Shown piece by piece: positions 10,117 through 20,923 of a stretch of 64,000 nt of DNA. The first letter of the stretch is position 1; every line of letters begins with the position of its first letter. The stretch is taken from contig NC_053045.1 of NCBI RefSeq assembly GCF_003473485.1, positions 41,086,494 through 41,150,493 of the forward strand, in the 5' to 3' direction. The stretch comes from Medicago truncatula (taxonomy: Eukaryota > Streptophyta > Magnoliopsida > Fabales > Fabaceae). The notes beneath the pieces were generated by a model. The model had not been told where the DNA came from and searched no databases. It saw only the letters and a list, made by a program, of their open reading frames with translations. A program made the translations under genes and the position numbers.

Positions 10117-10975
10117 AATAGGAGATTAGGTGTGAGCATTAGGGTTGTTCATGAAAATAGGAGATTAGGAAACAGTAAAATTATGCAATAGGGTTTAGGT
10201 TAAAATTAGGGCTTACGGGTTAACTTTAATATATAAGAAGATTAGGTGAGAGCATTAGGGTTGTTCATGAAAATAGGAGATTAGGTGTGAGCATTAGGGT
10301 TAAAACAGTAAAATTATGCAATAGGGTTTAGGTTAAAATTAGGGCTTACGGGTTAACTTTAATATATAAGAAGATTAGGTGTGAGCATTAGGGTTAAAAC
10401 AGTATACGGGTTAACTTTAATATATAAGAAGATAAGAAAGATTAGGTGTGAGCATTAGGGTTGTTCATGAAAATAGGAGATTAGGTGTGAGCATTAGGGT
10501 TAAAACAGTAAAATTATGTAATAGGGTTTATGTTAAAATTAGGGCTTACGGGTTAACTTTAATATATAAGAAGATTAGGTTTGAGCATTAGGGTTAAAAC
10601 AGTATACGGGTTAACTTTAATATATAAGAAGATAAGAAAGATTAGGTGTGAGCATTAGGGTTGTTCATGAAAATAGGAGATTATGTGTGAGCATTAGGGT
10701 TAAAACAGTAAAATTATGCAATACGGTTTAGGTTAAAATTAGGGCTTACGGGTTAACTTTAATATATAAAAAGATTAGGTGTGAGCATTAGGGTTGTTCA
10801 TGAAAATAGGAGATTAGGTGTGAGCATTAGGGTTAAATTAGTAAAATTATGCAATAGGGTTTAGGTTAAAATTAGGGCTTACGGGTTAACTTTAATATAT
10901 AAGAAGATTATGCAATAGGGTTTAGGTTAAAATTAAGGCTTACGGGTTAACTTTAATATATAAGAAGATATGTCA
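10117..10975. repeat. Telomere-motif-rich tandem array with 200 bp higher-order unit
   Basis: The array mixes GCATTAGGGTT, AATAGGGTTTAGGTT, ATTAGGGCTTACGGG and TTTAATATATAAGAAGA blocks. The unit starting TTGTTCATGAAAATAGGAGA recurs at 10261, 10461 and 10661, exactly 200 bp apart. Related shorter units (about 110-135 bp) lie on both sides. The array has the plant telomere-like string GGGTTTAGG but is not a perfect TTTAGGG array. It has no coding potential. Confidence 0.85.
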
Positions 10976-11009
10976 TGCATATAATAAATTTTATATAATT
11001 TTAATTTTA

Positions 11010-11100
11010 GGTAAACTCGTACGAGTTCTCGAGTCGAGTTTACCTAAACAAAACGAATTGAGGTAAACTCTCGAGTTACAAAACCTTGCTCGCAAAATAT
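11010..11100. other. Right-hand CGAGTTTAC/GTAAACTCG motif cluster
   Basis: GGTAAACTCGTACGAG, CGAGTCGAGTTTACC and GGTAAACTCTCGAG lie within 80 bp. They mirror the cluster at 8776-8925 and close off the telomere-like array. Confidence 0.4.
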
Positions 11101-11162
11101 GATAATGTATACTTTAGATCCTAAATAATATTGTATGTCTCTTTTTATAAATACCAAAGACA

Positions 11163-11650
11163 TTGGTTAAAATGACATAAACTAAACTAAAACAATGATT
11201 CAGACCAACTCATTTTTGTTCACATCGAATTGGTTTGTGTTCGTCGTTATCTGAGATTAGCAAAAATTGTGGTTTCATCTAATTAGTAAGTTTATATACT
11301 TTTTAAAAAAAAAAAAATTAAAAAAAGTCAATACAAATATACAATCATACAAAATCTTCAAGAATATATTTTTGCCAAAATGTTCTCTTAAAATCTCAAT
11401 CTAATACACCCAAGTCCATTACCTATATTTGTATAAATGGTTATAATTTATAAACCATGGCCATAAATAATCAAAGAAATTAAACATAAATTTATTAAAC
11501 ACACATAAATTTATCTTTCTTTAGTTTAAACTAAACACATCTAATCGAGGTAAAAAAAAAATAGCAAAAAACAATTTATTCTCTTCATTTCTACGTGCCT
11601 AGCTAGAAGTACATACCGGACAAATCTTGACGACAAATCGAGCAAGTGAA
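11163..11650 (-). pseudogene. RING-gene tail relic, third and oldest copy
   Basis: On the minus strand 11590-11650 matches the last codons and stop region of the two RING pseudogenes downstream (TCGTCAAGATTTGTC followed by a tail like GGTACATAG). The stretch 11163-11290 matches 11754-11850, which lies 3' of copy 1. These show that the tandem duplication once included a third unit, now reduced to its 3' end. The RING itself is gone. Confidence 0.6.
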
Positions 11651-12084
11651 TCAATGATAAATTTTTTTGAGCAGCGTGAATCGATAAGTGATAACTACTT
11701 TGTTCACACACAAACACATATATACCTACATTGTTTAAAATACAAATTAAAAGTGAATCAATGATTCCAACGAACTAATTTTTTTTTCACATTGAATTTG
11801 TTGTTTGTGTTGGTTGATGTCAAGATTATCTAGAATTGTGGTTTCACCTAATAAGCTTGTAATTTTGATTTTTTTTTAAAGTTAAAAAAATTCCACTAAA
11901 TCTTCTTAAATCTTTGATGCTAATTTTTTTCCCGCCAAAATAGTTTTCTAAATTCTCCATCTAATACAATACACACCAGATAAAGAAATGAGTTCGTTCA
12001 AGTTGTTTAGAAACTATCTAACCAATAGCCAAAACACATCTGATTGAGGTAAAAAAAAAAAAACACAATTTATTCTCTTAATTT

Positions 12085-12548
12085 CTATGTACCTCTAGAT
12101 GTACATGCCGTATTTGACAGACAAATCTTGACGACAAATTGGACAAGTTGTTTTTCCTCCAAGTAACCAAGAATTGAGGCATGATGAATGAAATTCATGA
12201 GCACCCAAACCCCAAAAGGTTGAATCAACTCCCCTTTAGTAAATTCTTCCATGCAAATAGGACAATCCCTAACTTGCTCTCCATTAAAGGTTTTAACCGA
12301 GTCAACGCTCTTATCACGCACCTAGCAATCTCCGATCTTGTAATGAAAGACATATCGACTTGTACACCTTGTCTATAATGTTCCATGCTAGACCGTGCAG
12401 TTTGAATTGTAATTATTGTAAATTGAAATTTACTTCTCTCATATTCCTCGTGTGAGCTAACCCTCTCATCTGAATTTGTATTTGTCTCATTTGAATCTAC
12501 TACAAAGCAATATTCAAACAACCCTAAACATATACATATATCTCTCAA
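12085..12548 (-). pseudogene. ATL-type RING-H2 gene, copy 1, frameshifted
   Basis: On the minus strand an N-terminal frame (residues about 1-70) encodes a hydrophobic remnant MRDICICLGLFEYCFVV and a linker SNETNTNSDERVSS. A different frame encodes the RING start DCPICMEEFTKGELIQPF. Compared with copy 2, one base is missing just before the RING (at about 12300). Two bases are gained inside it (about 12210), after which the His and last Cys pairs are out of frame, although DNA for HEFH and CRQDL is still readable. ATL proteins are membrane-anchored E3 ubiquitin ligases and usually lack introns. The N-terminal membrane segment is also shorter than in copy 2. It is almost certainly non-functional. 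Confidence 0.8.
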
Positions 12549-12795
12549 AAATTAAACATAAAGATAAAAGTACTAAGCCCGATGCCAAAACAAGATAATT
12601 AAAAACCAACCAAATAAATTCAAGCGATTTAAGAACAAATTCAAATGACATGTATAGTGAATAGGCAAGAACAATATATACACCTGCAGATAGACCTATA
12701 TGGGAGTAATCACGGAATTAAATTTGGTACACAAACTCTCAGTAATGAATAACAATGAGAATAACCATTAGTGAGTTTAAACGATGAACTCCCAC

Positions 12796-12806
12796 TCTAT
12801 ATAAGA
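12796..12806 (-). promoter_or_regulatory. TATA-like box of RING copy 1
   Basis: On the minus strand CTTATATAGAG lies about 250 bp upstream of the remaining frame. The same sequence context (GGTCAAACCTCTTATATA) precedes copy 2, so the promoter was duplicated with the gene. Confidence 0.5.
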
Positions 12807-12849
12807 GGTTTGACCTAATTTAATTTGTTCAAGGATTATTCCACAAGAA

Positions 12850-13285
12850 AAGGATTCCGTCCTTAGAATATTCTATTTCATCCTTATTTGCCTTTTGGCT
12901 TTCACCTTATTTTCCGTCCCTTGTTTTGTTAGGTACGAACCATTTGACCTAATCTACAACTTTATACGTTAAAAACAATTTCATTAATAAAAAAAGTCTA
13001 GCAACAAATCAAATGCCAAAACCGCAGAAATATAAGACGGAGTCTCTTCAATCCATATGCAATTTGAATTATGAAGAGCATAATAGTCTTTCAAAAGCTC
13101 AGTCTAATACATCACCCGTCCATACTTGTCATATGGTTATAAACCATGGTGATGGGTAAGTGGTAACCAAATAAATTTAAGAAAAACTGATAAACATGCA
13201 TAAATGTATCTTTACCTAGTTGAACTAAACAAATCTCATTGAGTTAATTAAAAAAAAATAGCAAAAACAAAATTCAATCTTAGTT
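12850..13285. other. Spacer between the two RING units
   Basis: This is promoter-side DNA of copy 1 followed by 3' flank of copy 2. Both ends resemble the equivalent positions of the neighbouring unit (AAAGGATTCCGTCCTTA at both promoters). No separate gene was seen. Confidence 0.5.
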
Positions 13286-13286
13286 T

Positions 13287-13852
13287 CTATGTGCCTCTAT
13301 CAGTACTAGTTGACAAATCTTGACGGCAAACGGGGCAAGTTGTTTTTCCCCCAAGTAACCAAGAATTGAGGCAAGAGGAATGAAATTCATGAACACACAA
13401 ATCAAAAGGTTGAATCAACTCCCCTTTCTTAAATTGTTCCATGCAAATAGGACAATCATCAACATTAGAGGTTTTAACCGGCGGCAACGCTCTTATCGTG
13501 CACCTAGCAATCTCCGATCTTGTAACGAAAGGATATCGACTTGTGCATCTTGGCTATAATGTTCCATGCTAGTCCGTGGACTTTGAATTGTAGTTATTGT
13601 AGATTGAGATTCACTTCTCTCGTATTCCTTTAGTGAGCTAACCCTCTCATCTGAATCTGTATTTGTCTCATCTGGATATAGTCCAAAGCAGTTTATAACA
13701 AAACATATACATACGTATATAACGATCCCTCCCAATAAAATCGCTCCCATATAATCTTCAAGTTCCATGTAGTATACGTGAATAAGCAAGAACAATATAG
13801 ACCCACAGATTGAGCTATACTTCGAGTAATCACGGATGTAAATTTGGTTCAC
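13287..13852 (-). pseudogene. ATL-type RING-H2 gene, copy 2, one frameshift
   Basis: The minus-strand ATG at 13852 opens a frame with one or two membrane segments (SICGSILFLLIHVYY and AILLGGIVIYVCICFVINCF). A linker TNTDSDERVSS follows, ending at a premature stop at 13493. The next frame (13487-13287) holds an intact RING-H2 finger: CPICMEQF, then CVHEFHSSCLNSWL and CPVCRQDL. Against copy 1 a single base is missing at about 13530 (GATATCC for GATATGTC). One indel therefore separates the membrane anchor from the RING. All eight zinc ligands are present. The gene would be a normal-sized ATL-like E3 ligase if this base is a sequencing or assembly error; otherwise it is a recent pseudogene. Confidence 0.8.
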
Positions 13853-13908
13853 AAACTCTCAGTAGTGAATAATGAGAATAACCATTAGTTTAAACAATGA
13901 ACTCCTAC

Positions 13909-13919
13909 TTTATATAAGA
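13909..13919 (-). promoter_or_regulatory. TATA box of RING copy 2
   Basis: On the minus strand TCTTATATAAAG lies about 60 bp upstream of the ATG at 13852, a plausible distance with a short leader. It corresponds to the copy 1 box. Confidence 0.55.
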
Positions 13920-14331
13920 GGTTTGACCTAATTTTATTTGTTCAAGTACTTCCACGATAAAAGGATTCCGTCCTTATTTTTCTCAACCGTTAAAAGAATA
14001 TGATATACGATTTCATATGATAATTTTTTTATTATATTTGTTAAATTTGTTTGAAAATTTTGATTAAGATTATATGTGTTGAAATGATTGTGACTTTTAA
14101 ATAGTAAAAAATTATGTTTATCTTTTTTCAATAATATAACAAATATAATAAAAAAATTATCTTTTTAATAACATCAACAATATAACATTTTTAAAAGCAA
14201 ATTTATTTAAAGGTATAACTCGAATAATAAAAAAACTCAGCCCAAAAAAATCATGCATTTCCTTTATGTATTGTAATAGATTACTCTTGAACTTTATCTA
14301 TATATTTGGATATAAAATAATGGGTTAAAAT

Positions 14332-14776
14332 GTTTTCGGTATCTATAAATATCAAATTTTTCATTTTAGTCTCTCTAAATTTTTCTTTTGACTTTTAGCC
14401 CTTATAAGATCTTTAATCATCGCTTTTGGTCCCTATTTTTAAGACAACTCATGTATTTTTTAATGAAATTGTTTAGAAATGTGTAGAATATTGTAAAGAT
14501 CTCTCCAAAAATAATATTTTTTTAACAAAACATGTATTAACAATGAATTTCTAGCCGCTAAAAATATAAAAATTCATGTTTTGTTAAATAATTATAATTT
14601 TTTTGGAAAGATTCTTATAATATTATAACTTTTTCTGCAAAAGTTTATTAAAAAAATATGAATTGTACTTATGAGTTTACTTAAAATGAGCGACCAAAAA
14701 TGAAAATGGAAAAATTTTGGAAAACTAAAAGTCAAAGAAATTTTTTATGGGGATTAAAACGAAAAGTTTGTATCTA
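14332..14776. mobile_element. Mutator-like MITE, right terminus eroded
   Basis: The left end is GGGTTAAAATGTTTTCGGTA followed by CATTTTAGTCTCTCTAAA. The right part mirrors it (GGATTAAAACGAAAAGTTTG) but lacks the expected ...TTTAACCC end. The interior carries the ATTTTTAGCGG-like inverted core of the GGGTTAAATATG family also seen at 50900-51399. No 9 bp duplication can be assigned. Confidence 0.6.
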
Positions 14777-15290
14777 TACTACATATATCAAAGAAAATAA
14801 CCTATTTAAGCTCTTTTGGGCTGATTTTTTCACTTTCCAAAAATGCTTCAATTTTCAACACAAATAACACATGCAACAAACACATAAGAATAAATTAAAA
14901 TATTTAAAAAAATGTAACAAACACGAAACAATTATATATGTTTGATTTTTTTCCTTTATCATTTAAAAAGTGTAACAAACTAGATAGGTATAATTGTACG
15001 TACTTTTTCATTATTCTAATTATACCCTTAAATAACTTTATTCTATAATAAAGATCGTTGTTGGTGTCATTAAAAAAAAATAGATTATATATATTATATT
15101 GTTAATGTCATTTAAATAGATAATTATGATTAATTTGATTTGTTATAACTTAAAATCAACAAACATTTACATTTTTAGTTTTGATCAAAATCAAATTTTC
15201 ATAAAAATAAAAAAATAAAAACACCGTTCATAATTTTCAAACCTTACCGCAAAAAAAAAGGGAAAAGACGGACACGTGAGTGATGAAAAA
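14777..15290. other. AT-rich intergenic DNA
   Basis: No coding frame or repeat with readable ends. TCTATACTACATATATCAAAG at 14773 resembles a Helitron 5' end, but no 3' end was found. Confidence 0.4.
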
Positions 15291-15420
15291 AAAGAATCTT
15301 AGGACCAACTGCAGGTCGACCCAAAGATTGAGGAGGATTGGAGCATATCCCAGACAAGTTTACTCAAAAGAAAAATATTTAGTTTCTCTAGTCGTTCTAA
15401 TTCCCAAACCACCTTGATGC

Positions 15421-15671
15421 TTTGGCGCGGGCAATTTTGTTCCAACCAACTAGATGAATTCATTTGTTATTTAAGTCTCTTCATATGAAATTCATTTTGT
15501 TCCAACCAATTATGTGTTAATCCCAACGTGAGTTAAATCACGTAAGTGTTTAACACACGGAGTGAGTTAACTAACACATGATTTTACATATGCGTGAGCA
15601 AAATTTGATGGGAGAAGAGCATTTTTCTTTTATGTTGGTGCGGTCGAGTACTTGAGTTAAAACCCGGCCCA
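15421..15671 (+). promoter_or_regulatory. LSM8 upstream region with E2F-like and site II motifs
   Basis: TTTGGCGCGGG at 15421 fits the E2F consensus TTTSSCGC. GGCCCA at 15666-15671 is a site II (TGGGCC complement) element, common close to plant housekeeping and RNA-processing genes. They lie about 360 and 110 bp upstream of the probable 5' leader. Motif matches only. Confidence 0.4.
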
Positions 15672-15782
15672 AAGAACGAAAGTGTTGCGGTGAAGTTGAT
15701 TGATTAATTAATCTCACAAACTGAAACCTTATTATTTCATTCATTCCCCCGCCATCACTCTCAACTCACCACTCTATTCTCG

Positions 15783-15898
15783 GTTAGTTTCTTCCCCAAT
15801 TTTTATTCTTCTTTCGTTTATGCTTTCAATTTTTCACTATATAGTTCAATTTTGTTATTCATTCTTTTAATTATTTAAGTTGTTTATCGCTTTTGCAG
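15783..15898 (+). other. Probable 5'UTR intron of LSM8
   Basis: TATTCTCG|GTTAG starts and TTTTGCAG|TTGTGAAATTATCATT ends a T-rich 116 bp stretch directly before the ATG at 15915. Leader introns are common in plant housekeeping genes. Confidence 0.6.
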
Positions 15899-15914
15899 TT
15901 GTGAAATTATCATT

Positions 15915-18720
15915 ATGGCAACCGGTGGCCCTGGACTCGAGTCTCTTGTAGATCGTAAGCAATATTCAACTTATTTAATTTTTTTCATTTTTTTATGCTT
16001 AATATTTTAAATTTTTTCATATTTACATCATCGAGTTTAAAACATTAGGGATTTGATCTTAAAGGGACTAATTTGTTGAAAATTAAGTATTAATTAACCT
16101 GTTATGGTATGTTTATCTTTAAGGGACTAAACTAAAATAGGGTTAAACTAAAAGGATGCAAAAATAATTGATACGTTGGAACGCGGGTTCGAACCCGTAA
16201 CTTCCCACTTCTCAGGATTTGGTGTGTCTGAGTTTCGCCGCTACGCTCTTTAAAAAAATAGGGTTTTATTTTTAAAATTTATTCACTATCGTGTTTGCTA
16301 CCGAAACATTGAAGGTGATATTTGTTAAATTTGATTTTATTGAGATGTATTTTCTGTTTTGAGCTATGCTATGAGAGGTAATTTTGGTTGAAGTTTTTAT
16401 TGGTTTTTTGTTTGTTTTCGCAGAGCAAATTTCGGTCATTACAAATGATGGACGAAACATAGTGGTAAGTCTTTGTTTTCTAAATGAAATTAGCTTGACA
16501 GTACGGTGTGTGTGTTTTCAATGTCTAATGTTGTTTTAACTTACGATTGCAATGCTATTCTGTTTGCATTTCAGGGAGTTCTAAAAGGTTTTGACCAGGC
16601 AACAAATATAATTCTTGATGAATCCCATGAACGAGTTTTTTCTACCAGGGTAAGGATTACATTATACACTCGCTTAAATTTCTTTGAGGAATGATTTGTT
16701 GGCATTAGAATTTTGATATTGAATACGGTATCATTTTATTTTTGCGTATATTTTTGAATGTGTGTAAGTTGTATAAGGTAAGAGAGATAGAGATAAATGC
16801 ATACGGTGTCGCATAAGGCATCTGTGTTTTGATGTTCAAATAACACAACTAAATTATTTTTCCGTGACTTAGAAGATGTAATGGTTACACATTTTTCCGC
16901 CATTGGTTTTCATTGCTTTGTCATAATATATCTACATGAAGTGAAGAATAGTCTTTTACAAATATCTAAAAGATTCAAGTTACTGAATTGGCTTTTCTAA
17001 TTATAAAACAACAAAAAATTTAGCTTAGATATGCCTGATATTGAAATTTTTGAACTCTATCCGAATACAAGCTATATATGTTTATAACCTACAATAACTG
17101 TTCTTTTGACATGACAAAGTTGGCGATGGCTGCCATGCACAAGTCAATTAGATTGTGCACGGTTTCTTTTTACCATTGGATGATAAAGGCAGGGTATATC
17201 TGTCACAAACCTATCACACTGAATCTTTTTCTCATCTACTCCCTCCTATTCGTTCATTTGCTTCTATAACATCTGGTCGTCCCTGCCCCTGTTCATCTTC
17301 TTCACACACCTTAATGCCCAGATCTGAAAACATAATTATATTGGCCACAAAAAATTCAACACCTTTTATTCACAATAAAAGCAGTATTGGAGTATACGAA
17401 TAGAGAGGGAGAGGCGGTCAACCGTGTAGGTGGCACTCTGCCGCAAATCTGACTTCAACGCTATGTGATTACTCTTAGCACTTTTTGACTATGGTCGTCT
17501 CAAGTTAAAGACCTAAATCCCCTAATTTCTACGTTTCTTTTTTTTTTTTTTCTCAAGAGACATGATAGGTTCAAGAAGATAATTTTTTTTTCATTTAGCT
17601 TTGTAATTTAAATATGTGATTGTAATTCAGAATACTTGTGATGATGTTTAGGTTTATTTGTGACATGTAATTCTCAATAAGATAGAAGCATATTCAATTT
17701 TACATAATTGAATTTGAAATAAAATGAAAAATAGTATTGGTTTGTTTGATGGTGATAAAAAAAAGCTTCTTGATCTGCCAAGGCTAGGCTACCCAGAAAA
17801 AACTTCGGTGTGGAGATGACAAATGATTCAGTGTGGAGTATGTACCGTTAAGTATGATGGACATCATTGATCGTGGTAAATGAGTACTTGTGCGCATGAA
17901 AGACCTATGGCACCTGTGCTTGTTAGATTAAGCCCAAAAAGTTAGCCATGTTTGAATTTGATAATGGGATGAGGCATTGACTATTGACATGGTATCCAAC
18001 ATCCTGAGCTTGATATGCATTTATATTTTACTTTTTGTGACACAAGTAAATTTTGAATATTTGTCTTTTTAGTAATTAGGATGTTGAAATTCTTTATCTC
18101 GCTCTCCTTTTTTTGTTTATACAGACAATGAATTTGACGCCATGGACTTTTTTCCTGGCCCTTTCAAGCTATTTACTTTATGCTGTATTATGGGTTTGCT
18201 GCCAGTAACAGTAGTGGCCATGGCTTCTTTATTTTTCTCTCTCCCCTACTGCTAGTGATTGTTAAATAACTTGAATTGGAATTTTCTGCATTTGACAATT
18301 GCCGGTAACAAATTCATGCGGTTGTTAGTTTTCCTATGCCTTCCCGGCTTCCCCTCCCTTCACTTTGAATGTTTTTTAATTTATAGTTTTGTTAACTGTT
18401 TCTGTCTTGCATGTCATAATTTTATTTGTTTTCCTCATGTCGACTCGTTCTCATTTCTAATTTACAGGAAGGTGTTCAGCAGCTTGTTCTGGGTTTATAC
18501 ATCATTAGGGGTGACAACATGTATGTCTGTTTATCCTATATCTTGTCATTCATTCCATTTTGGAGATTTATTGTCACATCCTAACCCATCACACCTTGGT
18601 TTAATAGTGTTTCCGTTTGGATTTTGCAGAAGCGTTGTTGGTGAATTGGATGAGGAACTAGATTCTAGCCTAGACTTGTCCCAGCTTAGAGCTCATCCCT
18701 TAAAGCCTGTCATTCACTGA
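15915..18720 (+). CDS. LSM8: U6 snRNA-associated Sm-like protein LSM8
   Basis: Five coding exons join in frame to a 99-residue protein: 15915-15954, 16424-16464, 16575-16649, 18468-18520 and 18630-18720, all with GT/AG borders. The Sm fold is complete. Sm1 is SVITNDGRNIVGVLKGFDQA then TNIILDESHERVF, and Sm2 is LGLYIIRGDNISVVGELDEE. The tail LRAHPLKPVIH closely matches plant and animal LSM8. LSM8 is the nuclear subunit of the LSM2-8 ring. That ring binds the 3' U-tract of U6 snRNA and supports U4/U6 assembly and splicing; LSM8 (not LSM1) specifies the nuclear complex. The start MATGGPGLESLVDQQ is the only ATG in frame before the Sm domain. Intron 3 (1.8 kb) is unusually long beside the others. 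The gene looks intact. Confidence 0.95.
16172..16245 (-). repeat. Short tRNA-like/SINE-like fragment in LSM8 intron 1
   Basis: GCGGGTTCGAACCCG contains a perfect B-box-like GGTTCGAAC palindrome. The remainder (CTTCTCAGGATTTGG...) does not fold as a tRNA. It is probably a retroposon scrap. Confidence 0.35.
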
Positions 18721-20160
18721 AGTAAAACAATGTTAGAGGTGTTAGGAGATGCTTGCTTTCTTGGTGGAAAGGATTGGAACATTATTAGTACACCTCATAC
18801 GGCATTAAGCAATGAATGAACTATGAGTATATGCTGATAACATAATATGCTAAATAAGTACATATCTTGATTATGTTTTTGGTGTTGGCATGTGAATCAT
18901 GGTTTTCTGCATGTTGGATTATGCAATGCAACAAACTCCTGACTATCTTATCTGAAGAAACTTATTTTTTATTCATTTTAGTTTGCATGTTTGGGTTACT
19001 GTTTATCTTACGTTTGATATTATGCTTCTTCTATGGGATAAAATGTGGAAATGTGTTACATGTATCATTTACATGTTTTCTCTCGTACTAAACATATCAT
19101 TAGTTTATTCGGAAAAAAATAGCATAACAAAAGTTGTAAACCATAAATTATGTTATGGTGTAGAATTGAGAATGACTTTGACGTCCAATTTCAAAATCTT
19201 GTTTATATGCCTAAGTAATTAGTATGGCTTATAATCAGAGCAATAGTTAATTATTCCTCGTTAATTTTATTTAATTAAAAAAAAAAAAAAAAAGTATACT
19301 TAATCCTACATAGTCAGTTATAGCTTTGTCTACTTCTTTTCTTGATCTTGAGTAGTTAATAAGCCCTCATTGAAGCTGTAGTGATATGTCAATGTTATTG
19401 ACTATGCATGCCTTTGCTTTGAGACATGGTTTGTAGAAAATAAAAAAGATATTACACAGTTTTGTGAAGTCTCTAAGTGAATGTGTTAATTAGTTATCAA
19501 TCAATTGAGCTACTAGGACTGCAGTTCCATCGACTCCAGTTAATGAAGTTACTAATCGAAAAATGTTTCGCGGGAACTCATATATCAAAATAACACCTTG
19601 AGAGAAAGAAATAGAGATGATGATGTGATATGTTGGTAATGTGATGAAATGAGAGAGATAAAGAAGAATCGAAGTGTTGTAGAATATAGGTTATACAAAA
19701 TTTTAAGTTCAATTCTTCAATTTGGATGGATTAATTTAACTTATTCACGAAAAAGAATATATTTTATACAAATATCATAATTATATTTAGGACATATTAA
19801 TGTGTCAGAAGGACACACATTAAGAAATCCACAAACAAATTTTAAATCTTTAGAAAATACAATGCACAATTTTACGAAAATTTTATCTTTAGTACACTGG
19901 TAACTGGCCTAAGTGCGACATGTCACCTCATATACTAGTGGATAAACTATGATCATAGCTTATCACATATACCAGTGTACTAGATCAACCTTGTGATTTG
20001 TGAAACTGGTACTAAAATTCTAGATTTCAAATGACACATTAAAATTCTGTTATACGGATCAATCGGATAGTGGCAACGTGAAAATCTTCTGTTCTGTGGG
20101 CAAAACACGGTCCAATTTCATTTTGGGAACCTCTGAAGTTTAAAGTGTTGTCTTATTCCT
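18721..20160. other. LSM8 3' flank and intergenic DNA
   Basis: The first few hundred bases are the likely LSM8 3'UTR. Beyond that, AT-rich DNA with an A-run at 19277-19293 and a hairpin at 19890-19982; no gene seen. Confidence 0.5.
19890..19982. other. Inverted-repeat hairpin, 13 bp perfect outer stem
   Basis: TAGTACACTGGTA at 19890 and its exact complement TACCAGTGTACTA at 19970 enclose about 67 bp. That interior includes a second near-palindrome GATAAACTATGATCATAGCTT. This could be a small MITE remnant or a foldback RNA. Confidence 0.5.
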
Positions 20161-20923
20161 CACTCGTTTCATTCTTACTTTCTTAATTCAGCCATATAAA
20201 GGTAAGTACATTCTTTATCTTTTTTGCCTTTTTCATGTGTTTTTTTTTTTTTTTTATCATTCACATTTCAACCTCCGACATAATTGCATGCCATGTGAAA
20301 CCATGGAAAGTAGCATCATGCATTGAAGGCCTAAGAAATATACTATGGCAATCCATTTAATATTTTTTTTTTTTTTATGCATGCATGGAGGATGATGTTG
20401 TTTTAGTTTTCCCTAGATGATTTGTGATTGATAGTTGAAACCATGTTTTCTTGCAGTAATGTATTATTATACATGATAGTTGATCCTTATGAGGTGTTAA
20501 CTTCTTGAAGTTTTAGTTCAGTAATACTCTTCCTATCACTGTTATAAGCAAAAATCAATTTTCTAGGTTCAGTGGTCTATAATATAGATCAAATACATCA
20601 TTTAATGAATAAACTTAAAAAATTATTTTTTTACTTATAACAGTGATTGGAGGGAGTAAGATATTATCCCCTTAACATTAAGAGATAGAATTCAAATTCT
20701 CTTGGAAACGGTCATAACATGGTTACTTACACGTATTACTTGAATTAAAAAAAATATATACATGATGGATGATCCAGAACTTTCTTATTGTGAACTTATT
20801 TTTTCTTTTTCTTCCTAGGATTTGAAGTGGTATAATTCAATAATAGTTTTAAAAAAGAGACATTTTGATGACAACAATTCGTTGAAAACTTTGGTTAAAA
20901 AACGAAAGTTCATACAATTTTCC

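Noticed and set aside
10117..10975. CRISPR-like array
   Set aside because: Repeats are adjacent and related to each other with no unique spacers; the sequence is plant nuclear DNA.
14773..15060. Helitron starting TCTATACTACATATATCAAAG
   Set aside because: No CTRR end with hairpin could be located downstream; a start motif alone is too weak.
16185..16199. tRNA gene at GGTTCGAACCCG
   Set aside because: Only the B-box-like palindrome fits; no acceptor stem, D-arm or anticodon arm can be folded around it.
18259..18720. 153-residue open frame
   Set aside because: It is read-through of LSM8 intron 3 into exon 4 and beyond; the true coding parts are exons 4 and 5 in splice-defined frames.
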